Assembly: GCA_031410595.1 (NCBI GenBank)
Contig: JANNZM010000152.1
Location: 1-64,000, forward strand
Source of the DNA: JANMCE01 sp031410595
GTDB taxonomy: Bacteria; Actinomycetota; Acidimicrobiia; Acidimicrobiales; Ilumatobacteraceae
Direction: 5' to 3'
DNA length: 64,000 bases
This document shows, in pieces, positions 40,678 to 49,115 of the stretch. A model generated the notes under the pieces. That model had not been told where the DNA came from and did no database searches. It saw nothing but the letters and a program-made list of their open reading frames with translations. Both the position numbers and the translations under genes were made by a program. Every line of letters starts with the position of its first letter. Position 1 is the stretch's first letter.

Positions 40678-41910
40678 TTAGCTGCGACCCTTCCCGTAAT
40701 GGGTGCCGCCGACGGCGTACTGCGGCCACCACGGATCGTCCCACTCGGCGTGCAGCGTCTTGAGGGCTGGCGCCACCTTGTCACCGAACATTTGTGTGTT
40801 ATAGCGGGTGAGCTCGTCACTCATGTTGCCAAACTGCAACATCGTGCAAAGGTGGCCGACGTTGAGTTCCGTGCACGCTGCTTCAAGCGTTTCGCGCACC
40901 GTGTCGGGACTACCGATGACGACATAACCGTTGTCCACCATTTCCGCCCAGGTGAGGTCGTGGTTGGCCTGCTTGGCGCGAACCGTGGCCCGCACCTGGG
41001 ACTTGTACTTGGCCCGGGTGGACGCCTCTGTGGTGTAACCCGGCGCGTCGGTATAGCCGGGGTAGACGTGAAGTGACCGGTTGAAGAAGTACTCGGCCGG
41101 CTCGCGGTAGAGCTTGTGGGCCTCAGCGTCGGTGTCGGCCACGCCGATGAACTGGGTGAGGGCGAGGCGGTGCGGGTTGCGGTCCTTCCCGTTGGCGTCA
41201 ACGCGATCCCAAAAGCCGCCCACCGTTTCACGCACCTGCTTGTAGCCATAGTAGGTGAGAGCTCCGTACACGAAGTCGTTCTGCGCGCAGTAGTCCCACG
41301 TTTCCACCGAACCACCACCGGGAATCCAGATGGGCGGGCCCGGCTTCTGCATCGGCCGCGGCACCGGGTTGACGGTGCGGAGCTGAGTGAACTTGCCGTT
41401 GAAGGCGAACACCTTCTCGGCCGACCACGCCTGGCGGATGAGGTCGATGCCTTCGGCGTACTTCTGGCGCAGCGTGCCGGGGTTCTCGCTGTAGGAGTAG
41501 CACGTGTCCATGGACGTGCCGACGGGGAAGCCGGCCACGAGGCGGCCGCGAGAGATGACATCAAGCATGGCAAATTCCTCGGCGATACGAACCGGAGGGT
41601 TGTAGAGCGCTACCGAGTTGCCAAGCACAGTGATGGCAGCGCGGCTCGTCTTGGAGGCGAGGATGGAAGCGATGAGGTTGGGCGAGGGCATCAGGCCGTA
41701 GCCGTTGTTGTGGTGTTCGTTCACGCAGATGCCGTCAAAGCCGCAGTCCTCCGCGAAGACCAACTGGCCAATGTAGTTGTCGTAGGTGTCAGCCATGACT
41801 TCGGGGTCGAAGAGCGCCGGGTCGATGTCGACCCACACGCTGCGATTTTCCTTGTTGAAGTTTTCCGGCAGGTCCGGATAGGGCATGAGGTGGAACCACA
41901 TCATCTTCAT
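40678..41910 (-). CDS. LLM-class flavin-dependent monooxygenase
   Basis: Luciferase-like monooxygenase of 410 aa, longer than the other LLM proteins here. It starts MKMMWFHLMPYPDLPENF, then CGFDGICVNEHHNNGYGLMPSPNLIAS (the conserved 'NEHH'), ITVLGNSVALYNPPVRIAEEFAMLDVISRGRL and FPVGTSMDTCYSYSEN. IWIPGGGSVETWDYCAQN and VVIGSPDTVRETLEAACTEL follow. The EHH motif and the length suit flavin-dependent monooxygenases of the bacterial-luciferase and limonene-monooxygenase type. The substrate is likely hydrophobic. ATG 41910 stands 7 nt from the start of the divergent polymerase gene if that uses GTG 41918. Confidence 0.87.
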   Translation of the reverse strand: MKMMWFHLMPYPDLPENFNKENRSVWVDIDPALFDPEVMADTYDNYIGQLVFAEDCGFDGICVNEHHNNGYGLMPSPNLIASILASKTSRAAITVLGNSVALYNPPVRIAEEFAMLDVISRGRLVAGFPVGTSMDTCYSYSENPGTLRQKYAEGIDLIRQAWSAEKVFAFNGKFTQLRTVNPVPRPMQKPGPPIWIPGGGSVETWDYCAQNDFVYGALTYYGYKQVRETVGGFWDRVDANGKDRNPHRLALTQFIGVADTDAEAHKLYREPAEYFFNRSLHVYPGYTDAPGYTTEASTRAKYKSQVRATVRAKQANHDLTWAEMVDNGYVVIGSPDTVRETLEAACTELNVGHLCTMLQFGNMSDELTRYNTQMFGDKVAPALKTLHAEWDDPWWPQYAVGGTHYGKGRS

Positions 41911-41917
41911 GTGACCA

Positions 41918-43759
41918 GTGTCTCCTGCCGACGTCGCCGAGTCCACGACCGTTATCCGCTCAGATCATGTCTCGGTCGGTCATAATAGGGCGCTGGCTGA
42001 ACCGGACCGCGAGACTATGTACGTGGAGGACGCCGAACAGCTCGTCGCAACATTGCGGGCGGTCGGGGTCGAGCGCGGTACTCCTGTTGGTCTGGCCTGC
42101 GGGGATGGGGCCGGACTCGGCTTGGCGTCTGGAGATCAGTCGTGGGGGGTGGCTCACTCGGATCCGACGGCGGTCGTTGCGGCGATCGAACGTGAGATCC
42201 AACCCCGCTGGGTCATGTGGTCGCAGGACACGGCGGCATTCCTGACCACGGCCGGAGTGCGGGTCCGAACCTGTTGGGACGTTGCCGCAGTGCACCGCTT
42301 GCTCTTCGGTGGCTGGCGAGTGGACCCTGCTCGAGCGTGGGCGGCTTTGCACGGCTTGTCGAACGAGTCCATACCGAGCGTCGGTCAGTTCGACTTTCTC
42401 TTCACCCACTCCGAAGACGGCAACGATGAACAGCCGGTACGACCCGACGGTCACCTTCGGCCGGAATGGGCGGCGGGGGACTGGTCCCGTGCGCCGAAAC
42501 ATCTAGCGCAGTGGGCGTCCACCGCGCTCACCGCATCATTGTTGCAACAGCAACGACTTGGGTTGCTTCGGGTTGGCAGCCATCCGCTGGCGACCGCTCG
42601 GTCGGAGTCCGCTTCCGAACTTCTCTGCGCCGAGATGGCGTTCGACGGCTTGCCTGTCAATCTTGCTGCGGCGGAGGAGGTAATCGCCTCGTTCGTGGGG
42701 CCCCGCCCGCAGAACGATCGGGAAGCAGCCGAACTGCGGCGGGTCCGCGATGACGCAGTGCTCCAGCATGCACCCGATGGGGACACGACCGACCTGCGCA
42801 ATCCCGGTCAGGTGAAAGCGCTACTCATGCGGCTTGGCATTGACGTGCCCGATACGCGGGCGTGGCGTTTGGAGGAGATGCGGACTGCCCATCCGTTGAT
42901 CGATGCGCTGCTCACCTGGCGCAAGGCCGAGCGAGTGCTCACTACCTACGGGTATGGATGGCTGGATGACAACGTCGGTTCCGATGGACGGTTGCGTGGT
43001 GCTTGGAGCGGCAGTGACGGGGCAGCGGGACGGATGACGGCGCAGGCCGGTCTGCACAACATGCCCGCTAACATGCGCGTAGCGGTCGTCGCCGAACCGG
43101 GTCACGTATTTGTTCGTGCCGATCTTGGACAGATCGAACCGCGGGTACTTGCTGCCGTATCGGGCGACCCATCGCTTGCGAAGGCAACGACGGCCGATGA
43201 CCTGTACGCGCCGGTCGCTCAGCGGCTTGGTGTCGAACGGTCGGTCGCCAAGGTCGCCGTGCTCGCCGCCATGTACGGCCAGACCTCAGGCACGGCTGGG
43301 CAGGCGTTGCGCGGTCTGGAGTCTGCCTATCCGGTAGCGATGCGCTATCTGCACGATGCGGCGGCCAAAGGAGAGGCAGGTACTGACGTGCGTACCTTCG
43401 GCGGCCGCCTTGTGCGCATGGGGGAGACGCCTTACGGCCTGAGCGATCGCGACGAACGAGCGATGGCGGCATCCCGCGGTCGCTACGCCCGTAACGCCAT
43501 GGTGCAGGGCGCCGCAGCCGAGCTGTTCAAGGTGTGGGCGGTCACCGTGCGAGCACGCGGCGCGCCGATCGGCGCCCGAATCGTGCTGTGTCTGCACGAC
43601 GAACTCCTGGTGCACGTACCGATCGAACACGCCGACGAAACTGTCTTGCTGCTCGACAACTGTCTGCAGGAGGCGGCGCATCGCTGGACCAACGGAGGGC
43701 CTGTCCGTTTCGTCACCGACACAAGCATCATCCAGCGCTGGTCCGATGCGAAGGGCTAA
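41918..43759 (+). CDS. Second family-A DNA polymerase (PolA-like)
   Basis: DNA polymerase of up to 613 aa. Motif A is VFVRADLGQIEPRVLAAVSGD, motif B is VAKVAVLAAMYGQTSG (K.....YG) and motif C is VLCLHDELLVHVP, so both metal-binding Asp are present. The N-terminal 200 residues sit where PolA has its 3'-5' exonuclease, but I see no DxE set, so proofreading is probably lost. The 5' nuclease domain is absent as well. Actinobacteria often have such a shorter PolA-like gene beside normal polA, and its role in repair is little studied. The start (GTG 41918) is uncertain; ATG 42017 is another choice. Confidence 0.82.
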   Translation: MSPADVAESTTVIRSDHVSVGHNRALAEPDRETMYVEDAEQLVATLRAVGVERGTPVGLACGDGAGLGLASGDQSWGVAHSDPTAVVAAIEREIQPRWVMWSQDTAAFLTTAGVRVRTCWDVAAVHRLLFGGWRVDPARAWAALHGLSNESIPSVGQFDFLFTHSEDGNDEQPVRPDGHLRPEWAAGDWSRAPKHLAQWASTALTASLLQQQRLGLLRVGSHPLATARSESASELLCAEMAFDGLPVNLAAAEEVIASFVGPRPQNDREAAELRRVRDDAVLQHAPDGDTTDLRNPGQVKALLMRLGIDVPDTRAWRLEEMRTAHPLIDALLTWRKAERVLTTYGYGWLDDNVGSDGRLRGAWSGSDGAAGRMTAQAGLHNMPANMRVAVVAEPGHVFVRADLGQIEPRVLAAVSGDPSLAKATTADDLYAPVAQRLGVERSVAKVAVLAAMYGQTSGTAGQALRGLESAYPVAMRYLHDAAAKGEAGTDVRTFGGRLVRMGETPYGLSDRDERAMAASRGRYARNAMVQGAAAELFKVWAVTVRARGAPIGARIVLCLHDELLVHVPIEHADETVLLLDNCLQEAAHRWTNGGPVRFVTDTSIIQRWSDAKG

Positions 43760-44325
43760 GCCGTCCAGCCCGGGTCGCGGCCGAGGAAGGCGACAAAGCG
43801 GTCCATTGGGGCGGCATTGTCGGGGACGATGACCTCGGCCTCGAACATGCCGGTGCCGCGGTACTGCGGTTGCAGAATGGCCTGCGACGCAGTTAGGGCT
43901 GCGGCGGCCTCATGGTCGGAGTAGGGCGATGCGTGGCCGGTGGCTCGGCACAGATCCCAACCGTGGCCGATGTACTCCATCAGCAGCATGTTGACCACAA
44001 ACTCGCCCGGCAGCGGTGACGACGTCATCGTCATCGGTCGGTCGAAGCCCTTGGTCCGCAATCCGTCAATGATGCGGGCGGAGGACGACGCAAAGGTGTC
44101 GGCCCAATCCGCAGTGACCGAGTGCGTCATGGGATCAAAGGGCATCGGAGCATCGTTCACCGCGCTGTCGAACACCTGGACCCAGACGGCGATGTGGTTG
44201 AGCACAGCAGCCACATCGAAGTCCCCGCAGGGTGTTGCCCGGTCATGCTGGTCGCTCGCCACGCTGCGAAGGACGGTCGTCGTTTTGGTGAACATGTGGT
44301 CGAGGATGTCAATGCGGTTATCCAT
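43756..44325 (-). CDS. TIGR03086-family (mycothiol maleylpyruvate isomerase-like, DinB fold) protein
   Basis: Four-helix-bundle protein of 189 aa. It has TPCGDFDVAAVLNHIAVWVQVF, the 'tPC..wdv..l..H....' metal-binding His segment, DWADTFASSSARII, and FVVNMLLMEYIGHGWDLCRATG, with the second conserved H-x-W-D site. These are the marks of the TIGR03086 group within the mycothiol-dependent maleylpyruvate isomerase and DinB superfamily. Many act with mycothiol, which fits an actinobacterial host, though mycothiol dependence of this one is not shown. It overlaps the polymerase gene end by 4 nt (convergent) and starts 11 nt before the aminotransferase end. Confidence 0.82.
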   Translation of the reverse strand: MDNRIDILDHMFTKTTTVLRSVASDQHDRATPCGDFDVAAVLNHIAVWVQVFDSAVNDAPMPFDPMTHSVTADWADTFASSSARIIDGLRTKGFDRPMTMTSSPLPGEFVVNMLLMEYIGHGWDLCRATGHASPYSDHEAAAALTASQAILQPQYRGTGMFEAEVIVPDNAAPMDRFVAFLGRDPGWTA

Positions 44326-44335
44326 GGGTAACACC

Positions 44336-45538
44336 CTACGAACTCGGCCCGAGGCTGACGACCTTTGCCAAAGCGGCGATGCCTCGCTCGATCGTAGGAC
44401 TGTCGTAGTAGGCGAAGCTGAGGCGCATGTAGTTGGCGAGGCTGCCATCAACGGTGAACTTACTGCCGCTACGGAAACCGACCTTGTGCTCGGCCGCCTT
44501 CGGAAGGAAGGTTGCGGTGTCGGTGCCCAGAGGGAAACGGAGCCAAAAGAAGTATCCACCGACCGGTACGTAATACTTCACCATCTGAGGAAAGTGCGCG
44601 CTCAACGATGCATCCATCACCATCACGCGTTCTCGATAGGTGCTGCGCAGGAAGTCGAGATAGTTGCGAAGTGAACCATCTTCGACAAGCGTCTTGACTA
44701 TGGCCGAGGTGAACGGATTGAGGCCACCTCCACTCAGAACAAGGCCAGCATCAGCAAGCCGTTCAATGAGTGGCATGGCGGCTTGGATCCACCCGAGCCG
44801 TAAACCGGGGGCCAGAATTTTGGTGAACGTGCCCAGCGAAAGCACGACACCGCTGTCGGCCAAGGCGGCCATCGGTGGTGGCACTGACGCCGTGTAGCTG
44901 AGCAGGTGGTAGACCTCGTCGGCCACGATCAGAAACTCATGCTCCTTGGCGAGTGCCACCACGCGTTCACGACGTTCGAGCGCCAGGGTATAGCCCGTCG
45001 GATTTTGAAACGTCGGAATGATGTAGATGAACGCCGGTCGGTCTACGGCAAGCGCCCCTTCGAGTGCATCGAGACGGATACCGTCTTCATCAACCGGGAT
45101 GCCCACGATACGCAGGTGGTGCTGGCGGAAAATGTCGAGGGCGAGGAAGTAGCTCGGCTCCTCGACGAACACGACGTCGCCGGGTCGGGCGAACACGCTG
45201 CACACTTGATCGATGGCTTGGGAGTTGCCGTTGGTGATGAACATCGGCTCCGGATCACACGCCACCCCGTAGGTCTCGGTGAGAAATTCGGCGAGGGCCA
45301 GACGTAGGTAGCCGTCGCCCAACTCGGTGCCGTATTGGAGTGGGTACGGCTCAATACCCTTCGCCATGGCCGCGCGAAAGATGTCGGTCGGCAGGATTGC
45401 GTCCTGCGGATGACCGATGCCGAAGTCGACAACGTCGGACGGCGCCCATGCCTGCGTGGTTTGCGCAATGAGCGCCGCCCGGCGGGACGGGTCGAGAGCT
45501 ATTTGGGGTCCAGTTCCAACGACAAGCTGTTCATGCAA
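44336..45538 (-). CDS. Fold-type I PLP aminotransferase (2-aminoadipate/MocR-like)
   Basis: Aminotransferase of about 400 aa. It has DVVDFGIGHPQDAILP, PLQYGTELGDGYLRLALAEFL, FITNGNSQAIDQVCSVFARPGDVVFVEEPSYF, IYIIPTFQNPTGYTLALERR (NPTG), IVADEVYHLL (D..Y) and SLGTFTKILAPGLRLGW with the PLP lysine in TFTK. C-terminal FRSGSKFTVDG...NYMRLSFAY binds the carboxylate. It resembles 2-aminoadipate / aromatic amino acid transaminases. The start is unclear, since the frame runs into msrB. TTG 45538 is proposed, overlapping msrB by 40 nt. It is on the same strand as msrB. Confidence 0.85.
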   Translation of the reverse strand: MHEQLVVGTGPQIALDPSRRAALIAQTTQAWAPSDVVDFGIGHPQDAILPTDIFRAAMAKGIEPYPLQYGTELGDGYLRLALAEFLTETYGVACDPEPMFITNGNSQAIDQVCSVFARPGDVVFVEEPSYFLALDIFRQHHLRIVGIPVDEDGIRLDALEGALAVDRPAFIYIIPTFQNPTGYTLALERRERVVALAKEHEFLIVADEVYHLLSYTASVPPPMAALADSGVVLSLGTFTKILAPGLRLGWIQAAMPLIERLADAGLVLSGGGLNPFTSAIVKTLVEDGSLRNYLDFLRSTYRERVMVMDASLSAHFPQMVKYYVPVGGYFFWLRFPLGTDTATFLPKAAEHKVGFRSGSKFTVDGSLANYMRLSFAYYDSPTIERGIAALAKVVSLGPSS

Positions 45539-45891
45539 TAGCGCTGGCCGGTCGGGTTCGGGCCGTCGGGGAAGCGATGCCCGAGGTGCGAACCGCACTT
45601 CTTGCACACCACTTCCTCGCGGACCATTCCGTGGCTGCGATCGGTCTTCACTTCGACCGCGTCGCTGTCCATCGGGTCGTAGAAGCTCGGCCAGCCACTG
45701 CCGGACTCGAACTTTGTGTCGGAGGAGAACAGCTCGGCCTTACAGGCAGCGCAGCGGTAGACACCATCGTCGTGACAATCAACGTACTTGCCGGCCCAGG
45801 CTCGTTCGGTGCCAGCCTGGCGCAAAACATGGTACTGCTCGGGCGTCAGAATCTTGCGCCACTCTTCTTCAGTCTTTTCGATTTCGGGCAT
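45499..45891 (-). CDS. msrB: Peptide-methionine (R)-S-oxide reductase
   Basis: Repairs oxidised methionine (R-sulfoxide) in proteins, 130 aa. It has TEEEWRKILTPEQYHVLRQAGTE, two zinc pairs CAACKAELF and CKKCGSHLGH, and SGSGWPSFYDP. The catalytic Cys is in GQRYCMNSLSLELDP. The family tail 'RyCiNs.sl.f.p' is well kept. Start ATG 45891 fits the domain start. It is the first gene of a reverse pair with the aminotransferase, whose start overlaps it. Cytoplasmic, thioredoxin-dependent. Confidence 0.95.
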   Translation of the reverse strand: MPEIEKTEEEWRKILTPEQYHVLRQAGTERAWAGKYVDCHDDGVYRCAACKAELFSSDTKFESGSGWPSFYDPMDSDAVEVKTDRSHGMVREEVVCKKCGSHLGHRFPDGPNPTGQRYCMNSLSLELDPK

Positions 45892-46063
45892 GGGGATATT
45901 CTCGCACCGCTTGTGGCGGTTCGAAACGCCGCGTATCTAAACAGCTCCTTACGAGTCGACTCCGTCCGGCTTACCCCGACGGGCGCTGTCAAGGCCGCCA
46001 AGAGTGCCAGCGTCACATGGTTGGCGTGGCCGGGGCGGCGAGTCGCAGCATTAGCCTCGCCGC

Positions 46064-46528
46064 ATGACCCGGCCTGTTCCCACCCTGGTGAAGTTCCTTG
46101 CGGGACTGGCCCCGGTGCTCGCATCACCCATCATCACGTACGCGCTCATGGGCGATCAGTCCTCTACCAAGGATCCGAACCCCGACTACTTTCTCCATCC
46201 GCCAGCTATCTCTCCGTCGACGGTAACGACCATTGCGTTGATCGCGACGGTGCTCGCACTGATGGGGCTCGGCGTGCTGGTACCGCGCTGGAATGACGGT
46301 TCGCTCCATGCCGCCTGGAAACGCGTGGTGGTGTGTCTGGTCATCAGCGGGATCCTGGTTGGAGGGTTCTACCGCGTCGCAACTGCAGCAGTAATCGGCG
46401 CCAACATCGGCGCTGGCGTCATGGTGCTTTTTGCCGGGCCGGCGTTGCTCGCACTCCTCGTCGGGGCGTTCTTCTCCGCTCGAAAAGCCCGAGAGCCGGT
46501 GGCTTCGACTATTCCGGGGGAGCGGTGA
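46064..46528 (+). CDS. Uncharacterised membrane protein with four predicted helices
   Basis: Integral membrane protein of 154 aa. Helices are about 9-29 (FLAGLAPVLASPIITYALMG), 52-73 (TVTTIALIATVLALMGLGVLV), 86-107 (VVVCLVISGILVGGFYRV) and 112-136 (AVIGANIGAGVMVLFAGPALLALL), followed by a basic tail SARKAREP. I know no family for it. ATG 46064 follows the non-coding stretch 45892-46063. Its last 20 nt overlap the convergent DUF6891 gene. Confidence 0.6.
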   Translation: MTRPVPTLVKFLAGLAPVLASPIITYALMGDQSSTKDPNPDYFLHPPAISPSTVTTIALIATVLALMGLGVLVPRWNDGSLHAAWKRVVVCLVISGILVGGFYRVATAAVIGANIGAGVMVLFAGPALLALLVGAFFSARKAREPVASTIPGER

Positions 46529-47108
46529 ATCGGCGGCGCTGCCAACGCATGGGAACCTTGACGCGTTGGTTGAGTTTGCCCGACCACTTTGGGGCCAGAC
46601 CCTCCCGGCGCAGCGCACTAACCAGTTCCGAGGCGATTGACAACGATGCTGCTGCATGCGCCTCTGGTTTCAGGTCACCGACAGCCGTGTATGAAAGCCC
46701 CAGCCCATGGCCGTCAACGGCGCGCTCGGTGTCATTCCAGTGGAAGAACACCAGGCCGCGCACCGCCTGGCCCAGCGAAGCGGCGTTGTCCACTTCGCCG
46801 GCAACTGCTGTGAATCCGCAGTTCTGGCAGCACGCAAAGTTCTGACGGAACAGGATGCCGTTTGCTTCCAGCGCCATCGCCGCATGACCGAGTCGGTCGT
46901 TGTCCGTTGTGCCCCACATCCGCTCGTCGTGGTCCTGAGCGACGAGCGCCCGATCCACCGCGTCGGCCGCGCACTGCGCGAGTTCAGGCGTGGGCTCGCC
47001 GTGGCCAATCACCTCGACAATCTCGCCCACCGCTTCATCGCGGGTGGCGAATCCGGCCCTCACAATTCGGTCCGCCAGTTCCACAATCTCTGCTTCAGCG
47101 GCCGGCAC
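46509..47108 (-). CDS. DUF6891-like protein
   Basis: Protein of 199 aa in two parts: a helical N-terminal part (EAEIVELADRIVRAGFATRDEAV) and a C-terminal part with WGTTDNDRLGHAAMALEANGILFRQNFACCQNCGF, VRGLVFFHWNDTERAV, LGLSYTAVGD and PKWSGKLNQRVKVPMRWQRRRF. The pattern 'f.CC..CG ... gyvffh.qDte.A ... l.Yg' is how I remember DUF6891, widespread in Actinobacteria and without known function. The ACCQNCGF cysteines may bind metal. The start GTG 47108 is a choice among several. Confidence 0.6.
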   Translation of the reverse strand: MPAAEAEIVELADRIVRAGFATRDEAVGEIVEVIGHGEPTPELAQCAADAVDRALVAQDHDERMWGTTDNDRLGHAAMALEANGILFRQNFACCQNCGFTAVAGEVDNAASLGQAVRGLVFFHWNDTERAVDGHGLGLSYTAVGDLKPEAHAAASLSIASELVSALRREGLAPKWSGKLNQRVKVPMRWQRRRFTAPPE

Positions 47109-47183
47109 CCATCCAACCTATGAGCCTCCGAAGCGAACCGCACGGAACAGCAGGCCCCGTGTCTCAAGTGACAGAATCGGTTC

Positions 47184-48041
47184 GTGGACACCGACGGTGT
47201 GGCGGGTGCAGTGGCCGCGGTGACTTCGGTTGCCACCGCCCTCGACCTGGCGGTCCGCGAGGTGTCCATCATTCAGAACTCGAACAAGCTCGCGTTGCGT
47301 CTACTTCCTTGTGACGTCTTTGCTCGAGTTGCACCGCTGGGCCAAGAAGTGGCCGCGCTCGAAGTTGAGCTCGCACAGCGGCTCGTCGCATCTGGATCTC
47401 CAGTGGCCGCTCTGGCGGCCAGGGTCGAACCGCGCGTCTATCGCTGCGATGGCTTCGCCATCACGTTGTGGACCTACTACGAAACGAGGTCACCGGCCCC
47501 CCTCGTGGCCGCCGACTTTGCACATGCGCTGCAGCGACTTCATGCCGGAATGCGCAACATCGACGTCGCAACACCGCACTTCACGGACCGGGTCCAAGAA
47601 GCGGAGCGTCTGGTGGCGAACCGTCATCGAACACCTGCACTCGACACCGCAGGGCGTGAACTCCTGATCGCCACGTTGAACAGCACCCGTCAGAAGATCG
47701 AACGAGGCGCCGCCGCCGAGCAGCTCCTTCACGGGGAGCCCCATCCGGGGAACGTCCTTAACACAACCCACGGGCCGCTCTTCATCGACCTCGAAACCTG
47801 TTGCCGTGGCCCCGTTGAATTCGATGTGGCCCACGTGCCTGGCGATGTCAGTGCGCACTACCGAGACGTCGATCAGGACCTTCTCAACGAGTGTCGACGG
47901 TTGGTGCTTGCGATGGTCGCAGTGTGGCGATGGGACGCTCACGACCAGTTCCCCGACGGACTCCGCCACGGTCGCGCCGTCCTCGGCCTGCTTCGCAGCG
48001 GTCCACCCTGGCCAGTACTCGGTGAGCTCGGCAGCACATGA
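47184..48041 (+). CDS. Aminoglycoside-phosphotransferase (APH)-family kinase-like protein
   Basis: Protein of 285 aa with the APH/choline-kinase fold. LRLLPCDVFARVAP is the small-lobe strand that in relatives carries the ATP lysine; here that site is an Arg (FARV). The catalytic loop reads LLHGEPHPGNVLN, with Glu where most kinases have the base Asp (HGDxHpgN). The metal motif is PLFIDLETCCRGPVEFDVAH (IDLE for 'iDfe'). ALQRLHAGM is the usual 'lh' helix. The HGE form is known in some APH-like groups, so activity is possible but not certain. Start GTG 47184. No resistance role should be assumed. Confidence 0.75.
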   Translation: MDTDGVAGAVAAVTSVATALDLAVREVSIIQNSNKLALRLLPCDVFARVAPLGQEVAALEVELAQRLVASGSPVAALAARVEPRVYRCDGFAITLWTYYETRSPAPLVAADFAHALQRLHAGMRNIDVATPHFTDRVQEAERLVANRHRTPALDTAGRELLIATLNSTRQKIERGAAAEQLLHGEPHPGNVLNTTHGPLFIDLETCCRGPVEFDVAHVPGDVSAHYRDVDQDLLNECRRLVLAMVAVWRWDAHDQFPDGLRHGRAVLGLLRSGPPWPVLGELGST

Positions 48042-48131
48042 CGTTCCAGCGACAGGCGAAGTTGCCCTGCTCTCATCGTATGGAATCTCGTTTCGTCGGC
48101 AATCGGGCGCACATTGCGATGACTGCGCTGG

Positions 48132-49115
48132 TTAGTGCGTCGGTTGATTGCAGCAGGCGGCGAGGGCTTCCAAGCCTTCGTCGATGGTGACCCGGGGGGT
48201 CCATCCGAGATCGTCTTTGGCTGGTCGGGGATCGAACCAGTGCGCCGTGCCGAGTTGCTCAGCCAAGAAGCGAGTGAGGGGCGGCTCGGTGTTTCGTCGG
48301 GTCGCCTTCCAGACTCGTTCGACGAGCGAACCGGCGACTCGAGCGATCGGGAGTGGCACGTCTTTGGGAGCGAACGGCACACCAGCGGCAGCACAGATTC
48401 CGGCCACCAGGTCGCGGATCGGTCGAGGTTCGCCGTTGGCGATGACGTACGCACGACCGGCGCACACGGCGCCAGGACGAATCCGGTCGAGCGCGGCCAC
48501 AAGCGACTCAGCTGCGTTCGTGATGTACGTCGTATCGATGAGAGCGGCACCGCCTCCGACCAGGGCCAGCCGTCCGCTTCTCGCCCGGTCAACGATGCGG
48601 CCAACCAGCTGCGCGTCACCCGGCCCCCACACGAGATGCGGACGAATGGCGACCACGGCAAGGTCGCTGGCGTCGGCGGCCAGCGCAGCCTGTTCGGCCA
48701 TGGCTTTGGACTCGGCGTAGAAGGCGTTCTTACGCCCGAGTACCGGCGGCTCGGCACCGAGTCCGGCAATGGCGTCACCTCCATGGGCGACCGACGGAGA
48801 AGAGACGTACACGACTCGTTCGATGCCAGCTGCTCGCGTGGCGGCCAAGACGTTGTTGGTACCGTCCACGTTGACGCCCCGGTAGTCGTCCCACGAGCCG
48901 ACCACGCCCACCTTGGCTGCGGCGTGGATGATGGCGTCACACCCAGCCACGGCGCGTCGTACCGCCGTGGCATCTCGGATGTCGGCGGTGACCTGCTCGG
49001 CTGCCAACGTCGACCGGCCTCGTTGCAGGCATACCACATCGTCACCCCGCGCCAGCAGGATCTCGGCGGTGGTGCGGGCCAACAGGCTGGTGGCCCCGGT
49101 GACCAGAACTTTCAC
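48132..49115 (-). CDS. oleD: OleD: NAD(P)-dependent 2-acyl-ketone reductase (olefin biosynthesis)
   Basis: Extended short-chain dehydrogenase of 327 aa. The cofactor motif is VLVTGATSLLARTTAEIL, then IIHAAAKVGVVGSWDDYRGVNVDGTNNVLAA, VYVSSPSVAHGG and the active-site FYAESKAMAEQAAL (YxxxK). AVVAIRPHLVWGPGD is typical of the 3-beta-HSD-like group to which OleD belongs. OleD reduces the beta-keto acid formed by OleA to a beta-hydroxy acid. GTG 49115 overlaps the oleBC stop (GTGA), and the gene is the last of a tightly overlapped cluster. The cluster context decides the name. Confidence 0.85.
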   Translation of the reverse strand: MKVLVTGATSLLARTTAEILLARGDDVVCLQRGRSTLAAEQVTADIRDATAVRRAVAGCDAIIHAAAKVGVVGSWDDYRGVNVDGTNNVLAATRAAGIERVVYVSSPSVAHGGDAIAGLGAEPPVLGRKNAFYAESKAMAEQAALAADASDLAVVAIRPHLVWGPGDAQLVGRIVDRARSGRLALVGGGAALIDTTYITNAAESLVAALDRIRPGAVCAGRAYVIANGEPRPIRDLVAGICAAAGVPFAPKDVPLPIARVAGSLVERVWKATRRNTEPPLTRFLAEQLGTAHWFDPRPAKDDLGWTPRVTIDEGLEALAACCNQPTH

